From an uncultured Clostridia bacterium (GTDB taxonomy: Bacteria > Bacillota_A > Clostridia > TANB77 > CAG-508): DNA of 30,822 nt. The stretch spans positions 1 to 30,822 of the forward strand of contig CANQQF010000018.1 of assembly GCA_947625985.1 (NCBI GenBank). Direction: 5' to 3'. The notes under the pieces are model-generated. The model had not been told where the DNA came from. It did no database searches and saw only the letters and a program-made list of their open reading frames with translations. Positions 8,093 through 16,282 of this stretch are shown here, in pieces; within the stretch, counting starts at the first letter, position 1; every line of letters begins with the position of its first letter. The position numbers were made by a program, and so were the translations under genes.

Positions 8093-9016
8093 ATGAAAGA
8101 AAAAAAAATTAAAGTCAACAATAGAAAAAATAATAAAAAATTTATAATTATAGGTATAATAGCTATAATATTAATTATGATAATTATCTCTATAGTAATA
8201 GTAAAAAAAGTAAACAGTCAAAAGGTTGAACTTAGATTAAAAGCAGAACCAGTTAGTTATTACAGAACAAGTAGTAACTATTTTGTTCATAATAACAAGT
8301 TCTATTATTATAGTATTGATGATGAGAACAGAGGTAGAATTTTTTCAATGGACTTTGATGGAGAGAACAACCAATTAGTTTCAGCATCAGAATTTTTAAA
8401 AACTCCAAACTTTCTATTTGTATATGAAAATACTGTATATTGTACAACAGTAACCAAAACTGGAAAGATAATAATTAAAGTAAATCTTGAAACAGGTGAA
8501 ATGGATAATGCATATGATGGTGAATTAGAATTTTTACCTAATACAATAAAAGATGGAACTATACAAGCAATAAAGAATTCAGATTCGGATGAGGGTGATA
8601 ATACACAATTAGAAATGTGTGTATTAAACCTTAATACGCACAAAATCACATCAGAAACAAAAGTTGAATTAGAAGAAAAAAAAGATAATATTGTTGTAGA
8701 TAATAATGAGGATGCATATTATACAAAAGAAAATAAGTTATATAAAATGAATCTAACAACAGGTGAAATAGAAGAATTGGATGAGATAGAAGGACTTGAG
8801 GAATGCTCTGGAATAAAAGTTATTGGAAATAAATTAGTTTTAGATTTTGATAGTAACCTTATTTCTAAATATACATTCAGAAAAGTTATAGTATATGATT
8901 TGGAAAATAAAACATATGAAACTTATGATAATTTAAGACATTCTGATGTTGATTATGATGAAAAAGTTCTTTATCTAGTAAATGATAGTTATGGAGTTTC
9001 AAGAGTTGAATTATAA
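8093..9016 (+). CDS. Membrane-anchored beta-propeller-like protein (DUF5050-like)
   Basis: 307 residues. A short basic cytoplasmic end (KEKKIKVNNRKNNKK) precedes one membrane span at about residues 17-38 (IIIGIIAIILIMIIISIVIV), leaving the rest outside. The outer domain has repeated strand patterns of the type NNKFYYYSIDDENRGRIFSM, NTVYCTTVTKTGKIIIKVNL and ENKLYKMNLTTGEIEEL, about 40-45 residues apart, as in the propeller-like domains of DUF5050 proteins. No catalytic residues stand out; a sensing or scaffolding role is inferred. It is the last gene before the terminator at 9032-9057 and 30 bp after the LD-carboxypeptidase. Confidence 0.7.
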   Translation: MKEKKIKVNNRKNNKKFIIIGIIAIILIMIIISIVIVKKVNSQKVELRLKAEPVSYYRTSSNYFVHNNKFYYYSIDDENRGRIFSMDFDGENNQLVSASEFLKTPNFLFVYENTVYCTTVTKTGKIIIKVNLETGEMDNAYDGELEFLPNTIKDGTIQAIKNSDSDEGDNTQLEMCVLNLNTHKITSETKVELEEKKDNIVVDNNEDAYYTKENKLYKMNLTTGEIEELDEIEGLEECSGIKVIGNKLVLDFDSNLISKYTFRKVIVYDLENKTYETYDNLRHSDVDYDEKVLYLVNDSYGVSRVEL

Positions 9017-9031
9017 AATATAAAAAAAATA

Positions 9032-9057
9032 GTGCCCTAGTCTAGGGCACCTTTTTT
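9032..9057. terminator. Bidirectional intrinsic terminator between convergent genes
   Basis: Stem GTGCCCTA (9032-9039) and TAGGGCAC (9043-9050) with a 3-nt loop, then T6 at 9052-9057. On the other strand the A-run at 9022-9029 supplies a U tail, so the same hairpin can end both the beta-propeller gene and the flotillin gene. Confidence 0.9.
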
Positions 9058-9102
9058 GTGATTTTTTATTCCAAAACAAATTAACAAAGACCGTATGTTA
9101 AT

Positions 9103-10572
9103 TTATATAGTATCTGTAGTATTACTAGAATCAGTTAAAGCTTTAGTAGGATTCATGTCAGACAATTTACTTCCTAAGAACCCTGAGACAAGTGCTTGAA
9201 TGTCTACTCCTGTAGAAGATTCAATGCCATCCATGACCTGTTGAGTACTTGTTACAATGTCACGTACAACTTTTGCAGAGTTTCCTTCTCCGAACATTGT
9301 AATACTTTCGACATTTTCCAATGGCTTTGCAGCCGCAGCCATAATTTCTGGATATGCATTGAAGAACATTTCCAAGACGCTAGCTTCACCCATTTTTTTC
9401 ATGGCTTCTGCTTTCTTGTCGATACCTTCAGCTTCAGCTATACCTTTAGCTTTAATAGAAGCGGCTTCAGCTTCACCTATTAAACGAATACCTTCAGCTT
9501 TTTGTTCAGATGCGTATCTTTCAGCTTCAGCCTGTTGTTTCATTGCTTCAGCTTCTTGAAGTACTTCGTATTTTTTAGCTTCGGCATCTTTTTGACGTTG
9601 ATACAATTCAACATCAGCTTGTTTTTCAGCTGCATACTTTTCTGCATCAGCCTTTTTTTCAATCTCAGCTGCTAGTGACTGTTGAGTTACTTCAACTTCA
9701 GCACGTTTTAGTTCAACCAAACGTTCTTGTTTAGCAATATCTGCATTAGCAGAATTAACTTCAATTGCTTTACGCTGTTCTTGTTGTTGGATTTCATAGG
9801 CTGCATCTGCTTCAGCACGCTTGATGTCAGAAGCTTTTTTTAAGTTTGATTTCTTGATTTCAAGTTCATTATCTCTTTCAGCTATTTCGCTTTCAGACTG
9901 AACTCTAGCATCATTAGCTGCTTTTTTAGCTGCTGCTTCAGCGATAGCAATATCACGTTCACTTTCAGCTTTTGCAATCGCAGCATCTTTTTTAATCTTA
10001 GTAGTGTTATCCATACCCATATCTTCGATTAGGCCATTGCGATCAGCAATGTTTTGGATATTACAAGATAAAATTTCAATACCAAGCTTATTCATGTCAG
10101 GGGTTGCACTTTCCTGAACGCCATTACCAAAACCATTACGATCATTACAGATGTCTTTGAGATACATAGTACCTATGATTTCTCTCATGTTACCTTGTAA
10201 TGAGTCTTGTAAATCACTTATTATGTCATCTTTCCCTTTGTTAAGGAAGTTTTTCATAGCCAATTCAATACCTTCTGGGGTAGTATCTATTCTAACTTTA
10301 GCAACAGCATCAACCTTTATGTTGATGAAGTCTTTTGTTGGAATATATTCCTCAGTTTTGATATCGATTGTTATTTGACCAAGAGTTAATCTGTCAGTTC
10401 TTTCCAAGAAGGGAAATTTAATACCAGCGCGTCCAATAAGGATACGAGGCTTTTTATGCCAACCGGAAATGATTACTGCATGATCTGGTGGTGCTTTTAC
10501 ATATCCTGTAGACAAGATAATAACTACAACAATAACAATAATAGCAATAAGTATTGATGATAAAATTCCCAT
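9103..10572 (-). CDS. floT: Flotillin (SPFH/band-7 family), FloT/YuaG-like
   Basis: 489 residues. An N-terminal hydrophobic hairpin or span (residues 4-23) is followed by the SPFH domain (about 25-200, opening PPDHAVIISGWHKKPRIL) and then a long Glu/Ala-rich coiled coil (about 200-400) made of repeated EAE, KAEA and AEAE units, which are the flotillin hallmark. The C terminus holds the oligomerisation region. Flotillins form large membrane-associated assemblies that organise membrane domains. Bacterial flotillin genes often sit beside an NfeD-type partner (yuaF in Bacillus); none is present here. The gene is visibly richer in G and C than its neighbours and uses more CGT/CGC/GCT codons, partly because of its Ala content. 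Own promoter at 10645-10673 and ribosome site AAGGAG just before the start. Confidence 0.93.
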   Translation of the reverse strand: MGILSSILIAIIVIVVVIILSTGYVKAPPDHAVIISGWHKKPRILIGRAGIKFPFLERTDRLTLGQITIDIKTEEYIPTKDFINIKVDAVAKVRIDTTPEGIELAMKNFLNKGKDDIISDLQDSLQGNMREIIGTMYLKDICNDRNGFGNGVQESATPDMNKLGIEILSCNIQNIADRNGLIEDMGMDNTTKIKKDAAIAKAESERDIAIAEAAAKKAANDARVQSESEIAERDNELEIKKSNLKKASDIKRAEADAAYEIQQQEQRKAIEVNSANADIAKQERLVELKRAEVEVTQQSLAAEIEKKADAEKYAAEKQADVELYQRQKDAEAKKYEVLQEAEAMKQQAEAERYASEQKAEGIRLIGEAEAASIKAKGIAEAEGIDKKAEAMKKMGEASVLEMFFNAYPEIMAAAAKPLENVESITMFGEGNSAKVVRDIVTSTQQVMDGIESSTGVDIQALVSGFLGSKLSDMNPTKALTDSSNTTDTI

Positions 10573-10644
10573 TTTTTTCTCCTTGAGTATATTTTTTAAT
10601 GGTCAATTTGTAATGGAAATCACAAAAAATATTTATTAAACGAC

Positions 10645-10673
10645 ATGTTAACATAAAACAGGGAAAAAGTCAA
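10645..10673 (-). promoter_or_regulatory. Extended -10 promoter of the flotillin gene
   Basis: On the - strand, TTGACT (10668-10673), 17 bp, then TAACAT (10645-10650) preceded by TGT, an extended -10. It lies about 70 bp before the flotillin start. Confidence 0.6.
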
Positions 10674-10695
10674 GCTTTTTTAAAAAAAATGTAGA

Positions 10696-10725
10696 TTACT
10701 TAACGGATATATGATATTATATAAA
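10696..10725 (+). promoter_or_regulatory. Possible promoter of the 10757-18257 operon
   Basis: TTACTT (10696-10701), 18 bp, TATAAA (10720-10725). The -35 match is weak and several AT-rich alternatives overlap (TATGAT at 10710, TATTAT at 10715), so only the general position is supported. Confidence 0.35.
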
Positions 10726-10756
10726 GCGTGAAAAAGTAAAATAAGAAAGGGAAAAT

Positions 10757-12259
10757 ATGAAAAAATATAGATACGAAATTATAATATTTATAGCTGATGC
10801 AATATGTATGATTCTTGAATTAGTAGCATCAAGAGTAATATCACCTTTTTTTGGAAATTCTAATATTGTATGGACAAGTGTAATTGGGATAATTTTATTA
10901 AGTGGAAGTATAGGTAACTACATTGGAGGAATTATTGCTGATAAAGAAGGAATAAATAAAAGCTTAAAAGTAATATTAATTTTGTCAGCATTATCAATAT
11001 TTGTAATACCACTAATTCAAAAGGGTATTCTTAACATGATTTCAAATTATGTAGCAAACATCAAAATTGGAGCGATATTAGCCGCAATAATTTTATTCTT
11101 CATGCCTTCATTATTAATGGGGATTTTAACACCTATTATAGTGAAATTGAAGTTAGAATCTTTAAATAATGCAGGAAAAGTTGCAGGGAAGATTACAGCT
11201 ATTTCAACATTAGGAGGAATAATTGGAACTTTTTTAGGAGGATTTTTCTTGATTCCTACATATGGAAGTATACATATTGTATATGTATTAACAATAATAG
11301 TTGCTTGGTTAATACCATTAGTAGATTTTAAAATAAAAGAAAGCAGTAATGTGTTTGTTGTAGTGATAACAATAGTATCAACGATTCTTATGGTTACTAA
11401 AATAAATATCAATAATTCCTATGGAGTAGAGGTGTTAGAAAATGCAACAGACAATCAAGTAAGTTATGATACACAATATGGTAGAGTTTTAATATATAAT
11501 ACACAAAGAAACAATCAAAATGTAAGAATATTAAATATAGATAGTGGATATGAGTCAGCGACTTTTACAGACAAAGATAAAAGAAATGAATTAGTATTTG
11601 ATTATACAAAATTTTATAACTTGATGTTTTATGCGGATAGAGAAATAAAAGATACAATGCTTATTGGAGGAGCAGGATATTCATATCCGAAATATTTAAT
11701 AAGTCATCATGAAAATACAAATATGGATGTAGTGGAAATTGATGGAGAAATAACTGAAATTGCAAAAAAGTATTTTTATCTAGATGATCTAATTAAAGAA
11801 TATAATATCGAAGAAAATCATAGATTAAACCTTATTACAGAAGATGGTAGAACTTATTTAAATACAAATACAAAAAAATATGATGCAATATTAAATGATG
11901 CATTTTCTGAATCTACACCTGCAAAAACATTAACTACAATGGAAGCAATAAAAAAAATAAAAAACTCACTTAATGAAGGGGGATTATACTTAACAAATAT
12001 TGTTTCTTCATTAGAAGGTAATAATTCAAAGTTTATTAAAGCAGAAGTAAACACACTAAAAAATAACTTTAAAAATATATATGTATTACCATGTAGTAGT
12101 GTTAGCAATTTAGAAAAACCCCAAAATAATATGGTAATTGCAACTGATAATGAATTAGATTTAAAAAATGTTAAAGAATATAAATTAAATATAGATGAAA
12201 ATGAAATAGTATTAACAGATGATTATTGTCCAGTTGATACATTGGTTCCACAAAAATAA
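10757..12259 (+). CDS. Membrane-fused spermidine-synthase-like protein
   Basis: 500 residues. About seven membrane spans fill residues 9-216, beginning with the family's typical LELVASRVISPFFG. The C-terminal half is a Rossmann methyltransferase-like spermidine synthase domain: glycine-rich loop GGAG at 304-307, the acidic residue pair E327-I-D329 after it, EDGRTYL, and YDAILNDAF, where the Asp corresponds to the aminopropyl-transfer region. Such fusions are widespread and usually annotated as fused MFS/spermidine synthase; their real substrate is unsettled, and no speD or other polyamine gene is nearby. First gene of an operon in which each stop is followed by the next start within 12-50 bp; polA follows by 14 bp. 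Confidence 0.85.
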   Translation: MKKYRYEIIIFIADAICMILELVASRVISPFFGNSNIVWTSVIGIILLSGSIGNYIGGIIADKEGINKSLKVILILSALSIFVIPLIQKGILNMISNYVANIKIGAILAAIILFFMPSLLMGILTPIIVKLKLESLNNAGKVAGKITAISTLGGIIGTFLGGFFLIPTYGSIHIVYVLTIIVAWLIPLVDFKIKESSNVFVVVITIVSTILMVTKININNSYGVEVLENATDNQVSYDTQYGRVLIYNTQRNNQNVRILNIDSGYESATFTDKDKRNELVFDYTKFYNLMFYADREIKDTMLIGGAGYSYPKYLISHHENTNMDVVEIDGEITEIAKKYFYLDDLIKEYNIEENHRLNLITEDGRTYLNTNTKKYDAILNDAFSESTPAKTLTTMEAIKKIKNSLNEGGLYLTNIVSSLEGNNSKFIKAEVNTLKNNFKNIYVLPCSSVSNLEKPQNNMVIATDNELDLKNVKEYKLNIDENEIVLTDDYCPVDTLVPQK

Positions 12260-12273
12260 AGGAGGAAAAAATA

Positions 12274-15009
12274 TTGAGCAAATTAGTATTGATAGATGGA
12301 AATAGCATTATGAATAGAGCTTTTTATGGTATAATGGGAGGGCGTGCTTTAATGACTAGTGACGGAATGTATACAAATGCTATATATGGCTTTTTAGCAA
12401 TCCTATTTAAATTATTGGAAGATGTAAACCCTGAATACCTAGTGGTTTCATTTGATTTAAAAGCACCGACAGCTCGTCATAAAATGTATGAAGGATACAA
12501 AGCTACAAGAAAAGGTATGCCAAATGAGTTAGCACAGCAAATGCCAGTTATAAAAGATATACTAAAAGCTATGAATATTGACATTGTTGAAAAAGAAGGA
12601 TATGAAGCAGATGATATATTAGGAACTCTATCTAGATATGGTGAAAAAAAAGGATTAGATGTAATTATTTTGTCAGGAGATAGAGATACTTTTCAATTGG
12701 CAACAGATAAAGTAACAATACGTATTCCAAGAACAAAAGGTGGAAAAACAGAAACAGAAGAATATGATAGAAATAAAATTAAAGAAGTTTATGGAATAGA
12801 GCCAGAACAACTTAAAGATGTAAAAGGTTTACAAGGAGATACTTCTGATAATATTCCAGGAGTTCCAGGAGTTGGAGAAAAAACAGCACTAACACTTGTA
12901 CAAAAATATAGTTCAATAGAAAATTTATATAAAAAAATAGAAAAAAATGAGGATGATTTAAAAGGAAAACAAAGAGAAAAAATAATAGAAAATAAAGATT
13001 TAGCTTTCTTATCAAAAACGTTAGGAACAATAAACTTAGAAGTCCCAATAGAGGATGATTTATCTGATTTTAAGGTTGAGGAATGGGACAAACCGAAAGT
13101 ATTGGAATTATTTAAAAAGTTAAAATTTAATAGATATATTGAGAAATTTTCTTTAAGAGGAGAAACAGAGATACAAGAAAGATTTGTGGAAGAAAATCTA
13201 TTAAACATAGTTGAACAAAAAGTGGAAAAAATAAAAGAAAATATAACAAAAAGTGGAAAACTAATATTTTATTTAGAGACAAAGTCAGATGACAATAAAG
13301 AAAAAATAATCAAAGAAGTAATTTCAGCTATTTGTATTTATAATGAAGATGAAAAAGAATCATATTATATATCATTAAATGAAGAAAGAGATATTTTAAA
13401 TTGGAAAGAAATTTTTGAAAATGAAAAGATAAAAAAGATAGGAATGAACTTATCAAAAGAATATATTTTACTTAAGCAAAATGATATAACAATGCATGGA
13501 ATTGAATATGATATACAAATAGCATCATATATATTAAATCCGTCAAATAATAAACTTGATATAAATAGACTAGCTATGGAATATTTAGGAATAGATTTAA
13601 TAGAATACTTACAAAACTTAGGTGTAAATAATGATAAAGAAGATAAACAAATCAATCTATTTGAATCTTTATCAGATGGGAATATTGAAATTAAAAATGA
13701 TAAGCAGATGGAAACAAAAAGTTCTTTATATGTAACATTAATTTCAAAATTAAAGAATGTTACATATAAAAAATTGAAAGAAATTAATGCAGTTGAATTA
13801 TTTGAAAATATAGATATGCCAACAGTTGAAGTTCTTTCAGATATGCAATGGAATGGAATGTATGTTGATGAACAGGAATTGGAAAAATTTGGGCAAGAAC
13901 TAACTGAAAAAATAGAAACTGTAACAAAGATAATTTTTGAAATGGCAGGAGAAGAATTTAATATAAATTCTACAAAGCAATTAGGAGAAATCCTCTTTGA
14001 AAAAATGAAATTACCAGTTATTAAAAAGACAAAAAGTGGATATTCAACAGATGTTGATGTTTTAGAGAAACTAAAAAAAGATGACCCAATAATAGAACAA
14101 ATACTAGAATATAGGCAGTTGGTAAAATTAAATTCAACATATGTAGAAGGATTAAAACAATATATTAATCCTAAAACGAAAAGGATACATTCTTTTTTCC
14201 ATCAAACTATAACAGCAACAGGAAGAATAAGTTCGACAGAACCAAATCTTCAAAACATACCAACCAGATTTGAGTTAGGAAAACGTGTTAGAAAAGTTTT
14301 TAAACCAACAAAAGGAAGAGTTTACCTTGATGCAGACTACTCACAAATTGAATTACGTGTTTTGGCACATATGTCAGAAGATAAGCATATGATTGAAGCA
14401 TTTAAAAATAATGAAGATATACACAAACAGGCAGCATCAAAAGTCTTTAGAACGCCAATAAATGAAGTAAGCAAAGAACAAAGAAGTAATGCTAAGGCAG
14501 TAAATTTTGGAATAGTTTATGGAATCAGTGATTTTGGATTATCGAATCAATTAAATATTCCAAGAAAAAAAGCAAAGCAGTATATTGATGAATATCTAGA
14601 ACAATATTCGGGTATAAAAAATTTTATGGACACTATAACAGAAAAAGCAAAAGAACAGGGATATGTAGAAACACTATATTCTAGAAGAAGATATATACCA
14701 GAATTAAAATCTAATAATTATATGGTACGTCAATTTGGAGCGAGAGCTGCAATGAATACGCCAATACAAGGAACAGCGGCGGACATTATGAAAATAGCAA
14801 TGATAAATGTATTTAATAAGTTGAAAGAAGAAAACTTAAAATCAAAAATAGTTTTACAAGTGCACGACGAGATGGTACTAGAAGTAGAAATATCGGAAAT
14901 TGAAAAAGTTAAGCAAATAATGATTACACAGATGGAATCAGCTATTAAACTAAAAGTACCATTAATAGCTGAAATATCAGAGGCTGATAATTGGTATGAT
15001 TGTAAATAA
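12274..15009 (+). CDS. polA: DNA polymerase I
   Basis: 911 residues, the normal length. Start is TTG at 12274 after AAAGGAGG. Residues 1-290 are the 5'-3' flap exonuclease (LVLIDGNSIMNRAFYG, DDILGTL, LSGDRDTFQL, GDTSDNIPGVPGVGEKTA). Residues about 300-480 are the 3'-5' exonuclease fold, but the catalytic acids are lost: the first motif reads FYLETK instead of DTE and the second reads NLSKEY instead of NxKYD. Residues about 500-911 are the polymerase: motif A DADYSQIELR with D688, motif B RSNAKAVNFGIVYG, motif C H864-D-E866. It fills gaps and removes RNA primers without proofreading, as in many Firmicutes and Taq. Cotranscribed with the genes on both sides. Confidence 0.97.
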   Translation: MSKLVLIDGNSIMNRAFYGIMGGRALMTSDGMYTNAIYGFLAILFKLLEDVNPEYLVVSFDLKAPTARHKMYEGYKATRKGMPNELAQQMPVIKDILKAMNIDIVEKEGYEADDILGTLSRYGEKKGLDVIILSGDRDTFQLATDKVTIRIPRTKGGKTETEEYDRNKIKEVYGIEPEQLKDVKGLQGDTSDNIPGVPGVGEKTALTLVQKYSSIENLYKKIEKNEDDLKGKQREKIIENKDLAFLSKTLGTINLEVPIEDDLSDFKVEEWDKPKVLELFKKLKFNRYIEKFSLRGETEIQERFVEENLLNIVEQKVEKIKENITKSGKLIFYLETKSDDNKEKIIKEVISAICIYNEDEKESYYISLNEERDILNWKEIFENEKIKKIGMNLSKEYILLKQNDITMHGIEYDIQIASYILNPSNNKLDINRLAMEYLGIDLIEYLQNLGVNNDKEDKQINLFESLSDGNIEIKNDKQMETKSSLYVTLISKLKNVTYKKLKEINAVELFENIDMPTVEVLSDMQWNGMYVDEQELEKFGQELTEKIETVTKIIFEMAGEEFNINSTKQLGEILFEKMKLPVIKKTKSGYSTDVDVLEKLKKDDPIIEQILEYRQLVKLNSTYVEGLKQYINPKTKRIHSFFHQTITATGRISSTEPNLQNIPTRFELGKRVRKVFKPTKGRVYLDADYSQIELRVLAHMSEDKHMIEAFKNNEDIHKQAASKVFRTPINEVSKEQRSNAKAVNFGIVYGISDFGLSNQLNIPRKKAKQYIDEYLEQYSGIKNFMDTITEKAKEQGYVETLYSRRRYIPELKSNNYMVRQFGARAAMNTPIQGTAADIMKIAMINVFNKLKEENLKSKIVLQVHDEMVLEVEISEIEKVKQIMITQMESAIKLKVPLIAEISEADNWYDCK

Positions 15010-15023
15010 AGGAGAGAGCATAA

Positions 15024-15590
15024 TTGAGAAAGAAAAAATTAATAGCAACTATAGCAATTATAACTTTATTAATAGTAACATGTTATGCATTTAGAAGTGA
15101 TTTATTGGCAATAATATATCCTGACAAATATAGCGAAATAGTAGAAAAATATTCAAAAGAATGCGGAATTGATAATAAATTAGTATTAGCAATAATAAAA
15201 TCTGAAAGTAATTTTAATCCAAATGTAAAGTCTCATAAAGGGGCAATTGGATTAATGCAGTTAATGGAGGATACTGCATCAGAAATAGCATCAAAAAATG
15301 GAATAAATATAGATAATAAAGATATGGAACAAAGTTTACTAAATCCAAACATAAATATTAACATCGGAACAAAGTATTTACAAATACTTATAGAGAAGTA
15401 TAACAATATAGAAGTAGCATTAACTGCATATAATGCGGGAACAGGAAATGTAGACAAATGGATTGAACAAGGAATTATAAAAGAAGATGGAACAAATATA
15501 GAGAATATTCCATTTAAAGAAACAAATAAATATGTAAGAAGCATATTAAGAGATTATAAAATATATGAAAAACTATATGAAGAAGTTTAG
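15024..15590 (+). CDS. Membrane-anchored SLT lytic transglycosylase
   Basis: 188 residues with a TTG start at 15024 after AAAGGAGAG. A signal anchor occupies about residues 5-22 (IATIAIITLLIVTCYAF). The rest is one SLT domain: catalytic E61 in IIKSESNFNP, then GAIGLMQLM, NININIGTKYL and AYNAGTGNV, all in the usual order. These enzymes cleave glycan strands of peptidoglycan to give 1,6-anhydro ends. Short and single-domain, similar to the small SLT proteins encoded near coaE/polA in Clostridia. 14 bp after polA and 12 bp before the amidotransferase gene. Confidence 0.93.
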   Translation: MRKKKLIATIAIITLLIVTCYAFRSDLLAIIYPDKYSEIVEKYSKECGIDNKLVLAIIKSESNFNPNVKSHKGAIGLMQLMEDTASEIASKNGINIDNKDMEQSLLNPNININIGTKYLQILIEKYNNIEVALTAYNAGTGNVDKWIEQGIIKEDGTNIENIPFKETNKYVRSILRDYKIYEKLYEEV

Positions 15591-15602
15591 GGAGGAATTT
15601 AA

Positions 15603-16232
15603 ATGAAAACAGTTGGAATAATTTTAAGAGAATGGGAAGCTTCATATCATAATAGATTATTATATGCTGTAAGTAGAGATTTAATAAGATTTCTAAAAAG
15701 GTATGAAAATATAAATTTGATTTGTATACCAGTAGATAATGAAGAGGAAAACGAATTTCAAAAAATAAAAGAAGCAATTGATATGTGTGATGGGATAGTT
15801 GCGCCAGGTGGCTTAGAGATAAAAAAAGTTGATATAGAAATGGTAAAATATTTATATGATATAGATAAACCTACTTTAGGAATATGTTTAGGAATGCAAA
15901 TAATGGGTGTAGTTTGTGGAGGAAAGCTTTTAGAATATGCTGTTGGAGAGAAACATAATACTGAAGAAAGATATGTTCATGATATAATAATTGATAAAGA
16001 AAGTAGATTATATGAAATATTGCAAGAACAAAGAATAAAAGTAAATAGTAGACATCATGATTGTATAGAAAATGCAAATATAGATTGTGTAGCAAAAAGT
16101 GAGGATAATATATTAGAAGCTATAGAAGATAAAAATAAAAAATTCTTTATTGGTGTTCAATGGCATCCTGAATCCTTGTATGATGATATATATAGTAAGA
16201 GATTATTTGACAGTTTTATGAAAAAGTTGTAA
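15603..16232 (+). CDS. Class I glutamine amidotransferase-like hydrolase (peptidase C26, PuuD-like)
   Basis: 209 residues in one GATase1 domain. The triad is visible: nucleophile C95 in GICLGMQ, H188 and E190 in QWHPES. The early segment GGLEIKK and lack of a synthetase partner fit the gamma-glutamyl hydrolase branch (peptidase C26), whose members cleave gamma-glutamyl-GABA or other gamma-glutamyl compounds. The exact substrate cannot be read. The presence of a spermidine-synthase-like gene in the same operon is tempting for polyamine breakdown but the other puu genes are missing. AGGGAGG site at about 15590-15596. Confidence 0.85.
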   Translation: MKTVGIILREWEASYHNRLLYAVSRDLIRFLKRYENINLICIPVDNEEENEFQKIKEAIDMCDGIVAPGGLEIKKVDIEMVKYLYDIDKPTLGICLGMQIMGVVCGGKLLEYAVGEKHNTEERYVHDIIIDKESRLYEILQEQRIKVNSRHHDCIENANIDCVAKSEDNILEAIEDKNKKFFIGVQWHPESLYDDIYSKRLFDSFMKKL

Positions 16233-16282
16233 AATAGTAAGACTAGCAACTTTATAAGCTAGAAAATCTTAGGAGGTGGACT

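Noticed and set aside
9196..9559. Plus-strand open frames of 95 and 100 codons
   Set aside because: They are the complement of the Ala/Glu-rich flotillin coiled coil; they have no ribosome site and no recognisable protein.
9460..9960. Apparent short tandem DNA repeats with TTCAGC
   Set aside because: They encode the Ala/Glu heptad-like repeats of the flotillin coiled coil in irregular spacing; no CRISPR or satellite structure.
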